DNA of 28,890 nucleotides from PVC group bacterium (GTDB lineage: Bacteria > Verrucomicrobiota > Kiritimatiellia > SS1-B-03-39 > UBA6053), in contig PXDP01000468.1 in the NCBI GenBank assembly GCA_003565035.1, positions 1-28,890 of the forward strand, in the 5' to 3' direction. The stretch's first letter is position 1. Every line of letters begins with the position of its first letter. The notes beneath the pieces were generated by a model. It was not told the DNA's origin. It did no database searches and saw only the letters and a list, made by a program, of their open reading frames with translations. Shown one piece after another: positions 1 to 9,437 of the stretch. Position numbers and translations under genes: made by a program.

Positions 1-3000
1 GCCCAGGACCGCGTGACATTCAATTTGCTGATCAACAACATTGAGATCTACACCTCCGGGGAAATTCTTGCCAACTCCCTTCCCACAAGTGGCACCCACA
101 GCGTGAATGTCACCTCGCTGCGGAACTGGACCTGGGCAGACCTCGCGAACGCTCAGATCCGTATTGATGCGCGCAAGGGTGGCGCAAATGCACAGGGAGG
201 GCTTTTCGCCGTTTCCGGCGGTGGGTTCCTGGTGTCCGCGACCGATTCGTCTGTTTCCGTGGATCCGGGTTCGACGATGAGCACGGTGCCGCTGCGGGAT
301 GTTTTCAACGCCGAGCATCTTACGTTTGTGAGTGCCAACCCGGTGCCGAATGCGGTTTCGGTCTCCGGGTCCGAAGGCGAACTCCTTTGGTCAAACCTCG
401 GGCCGATTTATGCCGGGGGCACCCGTACCGTAAGCGTCACCTTCCGTGCCAACGATCTGGTCGATAATCAACAGCTCACCACCACGAATATTGCCGAGGT
501 TCAGGGAGCGAGTTTGCTCGACGGCACCCCTGTGAACAATGAAACCGACGACGCGGACACCGATATTCTGCCTGCGGGCACCCTCGGCGGACGTCTGTAC
601 CGGGATGGAGACAACACCGGCCTCGCCGGGGTGACCGTGCAACTCACTCCGCCGATCGGAGTGGATCTGGGTGCCGGAGTTGATCAGCCGATCACCACAA
701 CGACCGATGCAAACGGAAATTATTTATTCACCAGCCTTCCCGCGAGTGGGAATTATACCGTTACTGTGATTGAAAGCACGCTGCCGGGGGGCTCCGGCAC
801 GGTGGTGTTCAATGAATACGGCGATAACAACAGCAATTTAGGCACGGTCTCCATCACCCATAACGCAAGCAACGGCACGGAAACCGTACTGGATGCGGAT
901 TTTGGCTACAACCCCGCCACCCTCTCTTCCCTCATCAGCGGTATTCTTTGGAACGATCTCAACCAGAACGGGGCATCGGCTCCCAATACAGGCGAGCCGG
1001 GTCTGGCAGGGGTCACGGTACAACTTTACAGCGGCACCACCCTGGTTGCCACCACCACGACTGACGCGTCCGGGGCCTATAGTTTTGTGGGCAGTTTTTC
1101 CGGAAATTATGAGGTCCGGGTGGACACCAGCAGCGGCCCGCTGGATGTAAGCTGGTTCCAGACGTACGACACCGACGGTTTGGGTACAGCCAACCGGGTG
1201 GCGTTCTCCATTACCCAGGGCGGTGCAGCCACTGCGGATTTCAGTTATGCGGAGGGTGGTCCGCGAACGATTTCCGGCACTCTCTTCTACGATTGGAACG
1301 GAAACGCGATCCAGGACGTAATTGACGAAGGTCTTGGCTCCGTCACAGTGCGACTGTATCGGGACGTGAATGGCAATAATGTGTATGATCCGCTGACGGA
1401 CGGCCTCGTGGCGAGCACGCAGACAGCTGCGAATGGTACTTACAGTTTCAGCAACCTCCCCTCCGGTACGTATTTTGTGCGGGTGGATTTGACGGATCCG
1501 GATCTCCCGGAGGCTTACGTTATCACTGCCGATCCTCAAGGACCTCTGGACGGGGAGGCGCGTGTCCTTCTGGGCACCACCAACGTGACCCAACAGAATT
1601 TCGGATTCCGCAGCGTTGGCACCGGGGTGATTTCCGGTGTGGCCTGGCGGGATGTGAACGCCAATCAAGTCCAGGCGGGGCCGCAGGAAACCGGCATCGC
1701 CGGGGTCTCCGTGTCCCTCCAGGTCGATATGAACGGCGATGGGGTCTATCAGACCGTTGAAACCGTTCTGACCGATGCCAACGGACTCTACAGCTTCACC
1801 GGGCTTCCAAATGGCAGCTACCGTGTGGTGACGGATTCTGACGATGCCGCAATACCCGTGGACAGTTTCGGCAATTCCTGGTACCCCACCACGGCCAGCA
1901 CGCAGTCTCTGTCGATTTCTGACACTCAACCCACAGGAACCGGGAATTTCGGCTTTGCTTCTCCCGGTGCCATTGGGAATCGTATCTACTTTGATTCAAA
2001 CCAGAACGGCAGTCAGGATGTGAACGAACCCGGCATATCGGGTGTAACCGTCCTGTTGTTCCAAAACAGCAACCTGATCGCCTCCCAAGTCACGGATGCG
2101 CAGGGATTCTATCTCTTCACCGATCTCCTTCCCGGAACCTACACCGTGGCCGTCGATACCGATTCCAACGCATTGCAGGGCGCGATTCTTTCCGCCGACC
2201 CCGATTCTGATGGCGAACCCTGCACCGGACCGCTTGCGTTCGGGTGCGACAATCAAACCACGGTCACCCTCTCTCCCGGGCAGATTTTTCCAGGTGCGAA
2301 TTTCGGGTATTTCCTTCCCGGCGGGGTCATTTCCGGAACTTTGTGGATCGACTTTGATGATGACGGTGAAATCGGCGAAGACGAAATCCGGCTTCCTTTT
2401 GTGACTGTGGAATTGCGAGATGCGGAAAACAACCTCATCGATAGCGTTCTCACCGATGAAAACGGCGAATACGTTTTTGCGGGCCTGCCCAACGGGACCT
2501 ACACCGTGGTCGTCATCGACAATGAACTGCCCGCCGGGCTTGCCCAGACCGTCGATCCCGATGAAACCCTCGACAATCAGAGCACCGTAACCCTCTCCGG
2601 AAACAGCGTTGATCTTAGCTTCGGCTATCGGTATGCGGGCGACAACAGCCTCAGCGGCACCATCGGGCTGGAAACCGCCGAAGAACCGACCGGACTCTTG
2701 AACGGCACCGAAGCCTCCGGCGTGAACGCCGCCGCCGGTGAAGTTCCGTTCGCCGGAGCCACCGTCTACATTTATGCATGGAATGACACCGACGAGAATG
2801 GAAGCATCGATTCCGGAGAAGCCGTGCTTCTGGGCGTGACCACCACCGATGCCAATGGTGATTACAGCTTCAGCGGACTCCCCGTGTCGGAATTTTATGT
2901 GGTGTCCAGCTTGCCCCCGATGAATAATCTGATCCTGATCAGCGAAAGCAATACTCCCGGACATTCCGCCGACAGCGTATCGGTGACCCAAAACAGTCAG

Positions 3001-6000
3001 GGGCATACCTCGGGCGCATTCATGATTGTCACTGCCGCCGAATCCATCGAGAACATGGATTTCGCCTACATATCCGCCGTGATGTATGACTTCGGCGATC
3101 TCCCCGAAAGCTACAGCACGCTCCTTCCCGACGGTCCGCGGCATATTCTCAAAGCTGTTCCCGATCTTTATCTCGGCACTGCCCCGGAGCCCAAACTCAA
3201 CGGACAGCCCAGTGTCGATGCGGATGCGGATTCCGATGATGACGGCGTACTCGTTGAGGGAATCTGGCAGAACGGTCCGGACGGAGCCACGCTGACCTTT
3301 GACGTGACCGGCAGCGGCTGGCTTGTGGGGTATATCGACTGGAATAACAACGGAAATTTCCTGGATAATGGTGATTTAGTCATCAGTCAATCCGTGAGCA
3401 CCGGAAGCGTGACGGTGACGATACCGGTACCGGAAGACAGCCTGAGCCTGGTGGACACCACCCGGCTGTATGCGCGATTCCGCCTGCTTCCCTCGCAGCC
3501 CTTCATTCCGGAACTCGCCTTCGACGGTGAAGCCTCCAACGGTGAAGTCGAAGACTACCGGTGGTCGTTCACAAGCGTGCAAGGGGTTGTGCTCGTGGAT
3601 ACCGATCTCACCGACGGGTTCTCCGCAGGCGACACGCCCCAGCCCGGGGTCATCGTTCAACTTTGGCTCGACAGCGAGCTGATGGCCTCCGTGGTCACGA
3701 ACTCCGATGGTGCCTACCGTTTTTACGGTCTGCCGCCCGACTCGTATGAAGTGATCATGATCACGCCCGACGGTGCTACCGCGATCCTGGATGCCGACGG
3801 CTCCGGCAATGGAAACAACACCATAGGACTTGTGGTGACAGATGAGCCTCTCACCCAGCAAAATTTCCTGATCAGCACGGGGATTATCCAATCCGGCATC
3901 AGTGGTACCGTGTATGTCGATACCGACCGTGACGGCGACTTTTCGCTGGATCCCCTGGAGGACACGCCCCTGGAAAACGGGATGGTACGCCTGTACCGCC
4001 GCATCAATGACAGCGGGGATCCGGCTGAGAATGAATTTGTTGCCGAAATCCTCACCGATTCGAACGGTGGATATCAGTTCGCCGATCTGCCCAATGGTGT
4101 TTACCTTGTGCAGTTTGTGCCCTCCGCAGGCGTACGGGCGATTCGGGATGCGGACGGAGATGCCAACGGGAATGATCTCATTGAAGTAACGCTGAGTAAC
4201 GCCTCCGTCACCACCCGGGATTTTCTGACCCAATACACCTCGTCCAGCACCGGAACCGTCTGGCTGGAAAGTGCCGGAGCGGAACCGCATGTCGGCGTGA
4301 CCGTTGAACTGCTTCTTGAAGACGACAGCGTTTTTCTCTCCACCGTCACCGCAGTCGACGGCAGTTACCTCTTCGAGGACCTTCCACCGGGCGAATACAA
4401 AATCCGTCAGACCGTACCCGCAGGTTATATTGCCGTCAGTTCCTCCGATGGAGGCGATCCCACGCTGATTGGTGATGTCTCACCGGTGCAGCTCGGACTC
4501 GATGATGATCAAAGCGAGCTGGATTTTGTCAACCGTCTCGACTCGGCCACCCTTACGGGCACCGTATGGTACGACCAAAACCGTGACGGGCTGCTCGGCC
4601 CGCAGGAGCCCCCGGTTTCCGGTGTGACCGTCCGCCTGTTGGACAGTGTTCAGACGGTTATCGCCACCACAGTATCCGATGCCAATGGATCCTACACTTT
4701 TGCAGGTCTTGAACCCGGCGATTATCAGGTGGAGTTTGTCTTGCCCGCCGCGCATGCGTTTACACCCGACAGCGGAGATTCCACCGCCTCCCCGACAACA
4801 GGGCGCACAGGAACCTTGAGCCTGGCCGCCGGTGAAAGCGCGGTCGCCAATGCGGGTCTGCTGACTGCTGATCTTGCGGTCACCAAAACCGTGGATATCC
4901 TGGTCGCAAACGTCGGCGATACAGTGACCTACACCATTACCCTTCAGAACCTGGGGCCGGTGGATGCCGCGAACATCGAAGTCACGGAATTCTTCCCGCT
5001 GGGTGTGGAGATTCTTTCTTCTCAGACCAGCCAAGGTGACTTTACCGGAAGTTTATGGACCCTCACTGATTTGGCGGTGGGGGAAACCGCGACCTTGACA
5101 ATAGAAGTTGAAATTCTCACGGTTCCGGCCGGCGCGGGACTCAGCAACTCCACCCAGATCACGGCGGCGGATGTGCCTGACCCAGTCCTGGAAAATAATC
5201 AGGCGAGTGCCACCATTTTGGTCGCCGGATTGACGGTCACCAAAACCTCCGATGCTCCCGAGTACGCTTCTCCCGGGGACACCATCACTTACACCGTGGT
5301 GGTTGAAAACGTTGGTAACGCCACCCAGGCAGGGGTCAGCTTGAGTGATGTGCTTCCGCCCGGCGTAAGCTTTGTGGCGAACTCCGTCACCGCGCAGATG
5401 GTGAATCCCGAGACGCTGCCCACCGGATCGCAGACCTTCAGTGAAAGCGGCGGATTCCATGTCCCCGAAGGAGTCACTTCTCTGCAGGTGGATGCCTGGG
5501 GCGGCGGCGGCAGCGGTGCGGCGAGCACCACAAATGATGGCGGCGGAGGTGGTGGCGGCGGTGCCTTTGCACGTCTCAATGCTTTCAGTGTCACTCCTGG
5601 CGGATCCTATACCGTCACGGTTGGAGAGGGTGGAGGTCTTCCCGGAGGAGGAGGTCTTCCCGGCAACCAAGGTGGAAACAGTTGGTTTGCGTCGAATACA
5701 ACCCTTTTGGCCGCTGGAGGGCTTGGGGGCGCTTCAGCTGGTGCTATTTCCGATGGGGGATTGGGTGGAGCAGCGGAAAACAGCATTGGAGACGTTCGAT
5801 GGAGCGGTGGTAACGGAGGAAATGGAGCCACAACCGGGGCTGGCGGTTCACGCGGCGGCGGGGGAGGAGGCGGTTCCGCATTCACGAACGCTATGGGCGG
5901 AAATGGCGGGGACGGAGCCACCAACGTGGGCGGTGCCGGCGGTATCGGCACTGGTAACGGCGGTGTCGGCGCCTTGACGAACGCCAATCTCGCGGGCCCC

Positions 6001-7872
6001 GGACTCGTGCCCGGCGGCGGCGGTGGCGGTTGCGGCGGCGCGGGAGCCGGCTTGGGTGCTGCTGGACGCGTCGTCGTCAGCTACCAGATTACCGGTATCA
6101 CCGGCACAACCTCCCCCCCGGAAAATCTCGCATCGGGCTGGACGCTGGCGGCGGGGGCCACCCTGACCGTCACCTATCAAGTGACGGTGGACGATCCGGC
6201 GGTCGCTTCCGAACTCACAAACCTCGTCTCGCTGACTTCCAGTCTGGTCGAAACGCCCATGACCGCCAGCGTCACCGATCAGGTGGCGGTGGGCAATATT
6301 TCCGGAAACATCCTCCGCGATAACAACGGGAACCGTCAGGCGGATGAACCCCATCGCGGCATCACCGTTTCCCTTCTGGATGCGGACGACAACGATACCG
6401 TGATTGCGACCACCGAGACCGACGAAGACGGTAATTACCGCTTCAATCTGATTCCCTTTGGAAATTACAAAGTCAGTCAGTCACTCCCGGCGGGCTTCAT
6501 CGCCATCCTGGATGAAGACGGCGGCGACTTTACGGTCATTGGGGATGTCGGCATGTTGACTCTGGACGGAAGTTCCCGGGATCTTACCGACCAAAATTTC
6601 CTCAACAGCAGTTCCGAACCCTTGCTCACCACCGAATTCTGTATTGGACTTGTGAGTGGTGAGTTGCAGGGACACTTCACGCGTCCGGTGGACCTCCCCG
6701 AATCCGTGGTGTATTCCATCGAGTACGCCTCCAGTCTCGGCCTGCCCACCTCCTGGTCCGCTCCGGTTCCTCTGGACGTGGACAACAGTTCGGCGGGTCC
6801 GGAGGTGAACGGATTTGAGGAAGTCACTGTTTCAAATCTTCAAGGTCTCACCGAACTCACAAGCTCCGGCTTTGTCCGTCTGCGAATCGATTACGTCGAT
6901 GAAATTCTTTACAGTGCCGTCTCCGGATGGATAGAAAGCGAATTCGGCATGTCCTGCCGTACCTATGCCAATCCTTTCCTGAGCTGTCCGGCTGTGCGCG
7001 GGCAGGTTACGAATGTGAACGGGCAACTTTTGAGTCTGGATGCTGATTTATCCGACCTGGACTTGGATGAAGGAAGCTACTACCTTGAAGTCCTTTCCGG
7101 CGGCTTGGAAGGCCACCGCTTCGATGTAGTGGACTCGGACAACGGAAACCTCACGCTCGCCAACGACAGCTCTCTGTGCGGACTGGAGGCTCCCCACAAT
7201 ACCCTGACTGGAGCCGCCCCGGCGGAACTTCAAGGCGCACAAATCATCGTTCGCCGCCATCAAACCCTGGATTCTGTTTTCCCCGCAGCAAGCATGCAGC
7301 CCGGTGCTACGCTGCTTACGGCGGATCAGGTGATCCTTTGGAACGGCGAAGGCTTTGAATGCTACTGGCTGTATGACGATGGCGGCAGTGCCCGCTGGGT
7401 CAAGGCCAGTGATCCCAATCTGGAAAACCAAGGCACTTTCATCCTGCCGTCCGGTCACGGAGCCTTTGTGCAGTCCCGCAGTATAAAAACCCTCACCGCC
7501 CATGGGCAGGTGCGTGAAAACAGCTTTGTGCGCCCGCTCTGCGAGGGACGAAACCTCGTTGCTGCCGGATATCCGGTGGCGCAGTCGCCCGACGGCCGGG
7601 GATTGGTTGCTCAGAACGGCTTCACCGGCAACGTTGACTATCTCTTTGCAGATCAATTCCTGTTCTGGCGCGGTGACAGCAATCCGCAGCAGCAGACCTA
7701 TGAAGTACACTACCTCTTTCAATGGGGAGGTTGGATGTACTGGACCCGTTCCAACGACAGCATGTACACCAATCAAAATGAAACCACATTTTTCTTCCCC
7801 GACCGGGCGGTTTTCTATAAAATCCTGTCCGACAACTTCAGCTATCGCAACCAAGCTCCCTGGACCCCCTGA
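1..7872 (+). CDS. Giant secreted multidomain protein (SdrD-B repeats, GEVED, DUF11, glycine-rich insert, TIGR02597-like C-terminus), 5' truncated
   Basis: The frame is open from base 1, so the N-terminus and any signal peptide lie outside the window. The GTG at 13 is only the first in-frame start-like codon; residues below count from it. Twelve SdrD-B/Cna-B-like beta-sandwich units begin near residues 193, 308, 421, 540, 655, 774, 881, 1190, 1296, 1413, 1515 and 2097. Most open with a pattern like SGTLWxDxNxDG and contain GVTVxL and TDxxGxYxFxxLPxGxY; the Asp/Asn-rich loops suggest calcium binding. A GEVED-type domain spans about 1024-1183 and ends in GEVEDY. Two DUF11 units start near 1618 (ADLAVTKT) and 1740 (LTVTKTSD); the second is split by a glycine-rich segment at about 1803-2026. 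The last 290 residues resemble the TIGR02597 family of Verrucomicrobia. No PEP-CTERM anchor or autotransporter barrel is visible. A cell-surface or matrix role is inferred; ligand and export route are unknown. Confidence 0.85.
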   Translation, partial: AQDRVTFNLLINNIEIYTSGEILANSLPTSGTHSVNVTSLRNWTWADLANAQIRIDARKGGANAQGGLFAVSGGGFLVSATDSSVSVDPGSTMSTVPLRDVFNAEHLTFVSANPVPNAVSVSGSEGELLWSNLGPIYAGGTRTVSVTFRANDLVDNQQLTTTNIAEVQGASLLDGTPVNNETDDADTDILPAGTLGGRLYRDGDNTGLAGVTVQLTPPIGVDLGAGVDQPITTTTDANGNYLFTSLPASGNYTVTVIESTLPGGSGTVVFNEYGDNNSNLGTVSITHNASNGTETVLDADFGYNPATLSSLISGILWNDLNQNGASAPNTGEPGLAGVTVQLYSGTTLVATTTTDASGAYSFVGSFSGNYEVRVDTSSGPLDVSWFQTYDTDGLGTANRVAFSITQGGAATADFSYAEGGPRTISGTLFYDWNGNAIQDVIDEGLGSVTVRLYRDVNGNNVYDPLTDGLVASTQTAANGTYSFSNLPSGTYFVRVDLTDPDLPEAYVITADPQGPLDGEARVLLGTTNVTQQNFGFRSVGTGVISGVAWRDVNANQVQAGPQETGIAGVSVSLQVDMNGDGVYQTVETVLTDANGLYSFTGLPNGSYRVVTDSDDAAIPVDSFGNSWYPTTASTQSLSISDTQPTGTGNFGFASPGAIGNRIYFDSNQNGSQDVNEPGISGVTVLLFQNSNLIASQVTDAQGFYLFTDLLPGTYTVAVDTDSNALQGAILSADPDSDGEPCTGPLAFGCDNQTTVTLSPGQIFPGANFGYFLPGGVISGTLWIDFDDDGEIGEDEIRLPFVTVELRDAENNLIDSVLTDENGEYVFAGLPNGTYTVVVIDNELPAGLAQTVDPDETLDNQSTVTLSGNSVDLSFGYRYAGDNSLSGTIGLETAEEPTGLLNGTEASGVNAAAGEVPFAGATVYIYAWNDTDENGSIDSGEAVLLGVTTTDANGDYSFSGLPVSEFYVVSSLPPMNNLILISESNTPGHSADSVSVTQNSQGHTSGAFMIVTAAESIENMDFAYISAVMYDFGDLPESYSTLLPDGPRHILKAVPDLYLGTAPEPKLNGQPSVDADADSDDDGVLVEGIWQNGPDGATLTFDVTGSGWLVGYIDWNNNGNFLDNGDLVISQSVSTGSVTVTIPVPEDSLSLVDTTRLYARFRLLPSQPFIPELAFDGEASNGEVEDYRWSFTSVQGVVLVDTDLTDGFSAGDTPQPGVIVQLWLDSELMASVVTNSDGAYRFYGLPPDSYEVIMITPDGATAILDADGSGNGNNTIGLVVTDEPLTQQNFLISTGIIQSGISGTVYVDTDRDGDFSLDPLEDTPLENGMVRLYRRINDSGDPAENEFVAEILTDSNGGYQFADLPNGVYLVQFVPSAGVRAIRDADGDANGNDLIEVTLSNASVTTRDFLTQYTSSSTGTVWLESAGAEPHVGVTVELLLEDDSVFLSTVTAVDGSYLFEDLPPGEYKIRQTVPAGYIAVSSSDGGDPTLIGDVSPVQLGLDDDQSELDFVNRLDSATLTGTVWYDQNRDGLLGPQEPPVSGVTVRLLDSVQTVIATTVSDANGSYTFAGLEPGDYQVEFVLPAAHAFTPDSGDSTASPTTGRTGTLSLAAGESAVANAGLLTADLAVTKTVDILVANVGDTVTYTITLQNLGPVDAANIEVTEFFPLGVEILSSQTSQGDFTGSLWTLTDLAVGETATLTIEVEILTVPAGAGLSNSTQITAADVPDPVLENNQASATILVAGLTVTKTSDAPEYASPGDTITYTVVVENVGNATQAGVSLSDVLPPGVSFVANSVTAQMVNPETLPTGSQTFSESGGFHVPEGVTSLQVDAWGGGGSGAASTTNDGGGGGGGGAFARLNAFSVTPGGSYTVTVGEGGGLPGGGGLPGNQGGNSWFASNTTLLAAGGLGGASAGAISDGGLGGAAENSIGDVRWSGGNGGNGATTGAGGSRGGGGGGGSAFTNAMGGNGGDGATNVGGAGGIGTGNGGVGALTNANLAGPGLVPGGGGGGCGGAGAGLGAAGRVVVSYQITGITGTTSPPENLASGWTLAAGATLTVTYQVTVDDPAVASELTNLVSLTSSLVETPMTASVTDQVAVGNISGNILRDNNGNRQADEPHRGITVSLLDADDNDTVIATTETDEDGNYRFNLIPFGNYKVSQSLPAGFIAILDEDGGDFTVIGDVGMLTLDGSSRDLTDQNFLNSSSEPLLTTEFCIGLVSGELQGHFTRPVDLPESVVYSIEYASSLGLPTSWSAPVPLDVDNSSAGPEVNGFEEVTVSNLQGLTELTSSGFVRLRIDYVDEILYSAVSGWIESEFGMSCRTYANPFLSCPAVRGQVTNVNGQLLSLDADLSDLDLDEGSYYLEVLSGGLEGHRFDVVDSDNGNLTLANDSSLCGLEAPHNTLTGAAPAELQGAQIIVRRHQTLDSVFPAASMQPGATLLTADQVILWNGEGFECYWLYDDGGSARWVKASDPNLENQGTFILPSGHGAFVQSRSIKTLTAHGQVRENSFVRPLCEGRNLVAAGYPVAQSPDGRGLVAQNGFTGNVDYLFADQFLFWRGDSNPQQQTYEVHYLFQWGGWMYWTRSNDSMYTNQNETTFFFPDRAVFYKILSDNFSYRNQAPWTP
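5499..6066 (+). repeat. Glycine-codon-rich low-complexity segment
   Basis: GGC/GGT/GGA codons are densely clustered, with runs of five to eight consecutive glycines near 5542-5565, 5860-5874 and 6016-6030. It encodes the glycine-rich domain of the giant protein, and a WGGGGSG motif marks its start. Such DNA is prone to replication slippage and assembly error, but the frame stays open throughout. Confidence 0.8.
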
Positions 7873-7902
7873 TGTCCACTGTTCATCTTTTTCGGTGATT
7901 TT

Positions 7903-8607
7903 ATGATCAAAAAACTAATCTTTCTCCTACTCGGATCTCTAGCTTGGGCACATGCTGATGTCATTGTAATCAGTTTAAACGCCGCTCCTTTCAATGAGCA
8001 AGACCAAACCGGCGACCGGCTCAAAGACAGCTACGGGAACGATCTGGACGATTCCTTTGTGGCCTCTTTGGGATATTTCGACAATAACTTCTCGCCCAAC
8101 TCCGAAAATATTGGAGATTGGCGGAACAACTGGGTCTCCTTCACCCAGTCTTTGATTGTAGATACCAATCCCCCCTTTGCTGAACCCCGCTTTAATTTGG
8201 AGGCCGAATTTCTATCCGACGGAACCTCTTCCGATAACGCCGATGCGGTGTTCAGCGGTCAAAGCGCATGGTTATGGGTTTACAACGAACAGGATGCCTT
8301 CGCTCCCGGCGCTGAATGGTTTCTGGGACGGGTAGAAAGTTGGATGTTTCCAGAACCGCCGGAGCCCGGCTGCACCGATTGTCCCGGTGAATTTCCCACC
8401 CAGTGGGCCGTCAGTAACTTTTCAACCGAAACACCCATCTGGGGCCGTCAATCTTCTTACGAGGGGGGTGGTTTCAATTTTACGTCGGAAGATTTCACCC
8501 TACAGACCTACGTGGTGATTCCCGAGCCCGGATCGCTCTTCCTGATGCTGGCCGCGTTTTCCGCCGCATCCCTTCTGTTGTACCGTCGCAAAGGAGCCGC
8601 ACAATGA
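7903..8607 (+). CDS. Small secreted PEP-CTERM sorting-signal protein
   Basis: This 234-residue protein starts with a signal peptide: KK, a hydrophobic stretch, then A-H-A around residue 18. It ends with a PEP-CTERM signal: VIPEPGS near residue 204, a hydrophobic segment of about 18 residues, then YRRKG. In PEP-CTERM systems this tail is processed by an exosortase and the protein reaches the surface or extracellular matrix. The mature domain has no family I recognise. It contains FDNNFSPNSENIGDW and SAWLWVYNEQDAFAPGAEWF, both echoed in the next gene, so the two are paralogues. A CTDC pair near residue 160 could form a disulfide. The gene lies 30 bases after the giant gene and overlaps the next by ATGA, so co-transcription is likely. 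No exosortase is in the window. The Shine-Dalgarno sequence is weak. Confidence 0.88.
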   Translation: MIKKLIFLLLGSLAWAHADVIVISLNAAPFNEQDQTGDRLKDSYGNDLDDSFVASLGYFDNNFSPNSENIGDWRNNWVSFTQSLIVDTNPPFAEPRFNLEAEFLSDGTSSDNADAVFSGQSAWLWVYNEQDAFAPGAEWFLGRVESWMFPEPPEPGCTDCPGEFPTQWAVSNFSTETPIWGRQSSYEGGGFNFTSEDFTLQTYVVIPEPGSLFLMLAAFSAASLLLYRRKGAAQ

Positions 8608-9437
8608 AAGCCCTCATCGCTCTGCTTTTCCTTCTTCAATGCGCAAGCGCAAGCATGATTCAATGGTATTCCGCCCCCAGGGCGGAAAATGTCACCGAAG
8701 ACGGAACGCCCCTGCATGCCGGCTTTCACTTTGAAATCGGCGTCTTTCGCAATGGCTTTGTACCCACTGCGGATAACATCGCGGAATGGTCCTCCCACTG
8801 GGTTGCTGCCCAGCGGGTCGGTTACCACGAAGGGAATCGCTGGTTCACCGGGGTGGTGAATGTCACCGACAATCAGGCCCCGTTCACACAAGGCGCGCAG
8901 GCTTGGATTTGGGGCTTTTCAGGCGATCCCGAAGAAGGGGAATGGATTCTTTTTCGCCGGAACACCTGGAACTGGCCCAGAGCGAACGCCACCCGGCCCA
9001 CACCCCTCATCTGGGATACCGCCCAAGCCAATCAGATTCTGATTGGTGACATCGGAACCGGTGCCGCAACCCTCATGCGCGCCGGCCGGGTCCAGGATGT
9101 TGTTCCTCCCACAACCACCTGGGCACAGTGGCTCAAAGATACCGGAAATTCACCCGGACCCGCCTCGCTTCTCGAATACGCCACCGGATCCGCTGAAAGT
9201 CGTCTGACGCTTCAGTCCGACGGAAATGGATTCAGTATCCACACCCCGCGGCGTACCGACCGCCCTGCGAATATTCGCCTGCAGGTTTCCACGGATCTTG
9301 TCCACTGGCATCCCGCCCCCGCCGCGCTCGAACTCTTTGAAGAAAGCTCCACCCGGCTTGTTTTCCGCAAAAACCAGACATCAGCCGTGGATGACCGTAT
9401 TCTGTTTTTCCGAAGTGAGATTTCTTTAAAGGATTAA
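8604..9437 (+). CDS. Secreted paralogue of the PEP-CTERM protein, without PEP-CTERM anchor
   Basis: This 277-residue protein has a short signal peptide (MKALIALLFLLQCASAS). The ATG overlaps the previous stop as ATGA, and AAGGAG at 8591-8596 sits 7 bases upstream, so the start is well supported. Residues 48-69 (FRNGFVPTADNIAEW) and the following AQAWIWGFSG...GEWILF segment match the preceding PEP-CTERM protein in order and spacing, which suggests a tandem duplication. The C-terminal third differs: it has WAQWL, then ASLLEYATG and LQVSTDLVHWHPAP. This resembles a C-terminal region I associate with Verrucomicrobiota secreted proteins. There is no C-terminal membrane anchor, so the product is probably released or held by other means. 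Function is unknown; the gene context suggests a partner of the anchored paralogue or of the giant protein. Confidence 0.85.
   Translation: MKALIALLFLLQCASASMIQWYSAPRAENVTEDGTPLHAGFHFEIGVFRNGFVPTADNIAEWSSHWVAAQRVGYHEGNRWFTGVVNVTDNQAPFTQGAQAWIWGFSGDPEEGEWILFRRNTWNWPRANATRPTPLIWDTAQANQILIGDIGTGAATLMRAGRVQDVVPPTTTWAQWLKDTGNSPGPASLLEYATGSAESRLTLQSDGNGFSIHTPRRTDRPANIRLQVSTDLVHWHPAPAALELFEESSTRLVFRKNQTSAVDDRILFFRSEISLKD

Noticed and set aside
838..3144. Long minus-strand reading frames opposite the giant gene (838-1929, 1996-3144 and others)
   Set aside because: Their sequences are low in recognisable domains, lack ribosome binding sites and mirror the codon structure of the plus-strand repeats. 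They are shadows of a GC-rich repetitive gene.
7800..7872. PEP-CTERM signal at the end of the giant protein
   Set aside because: The C-terminus has no PEP motif, hydrophobic helix or basic tail; only the following small protein has these.
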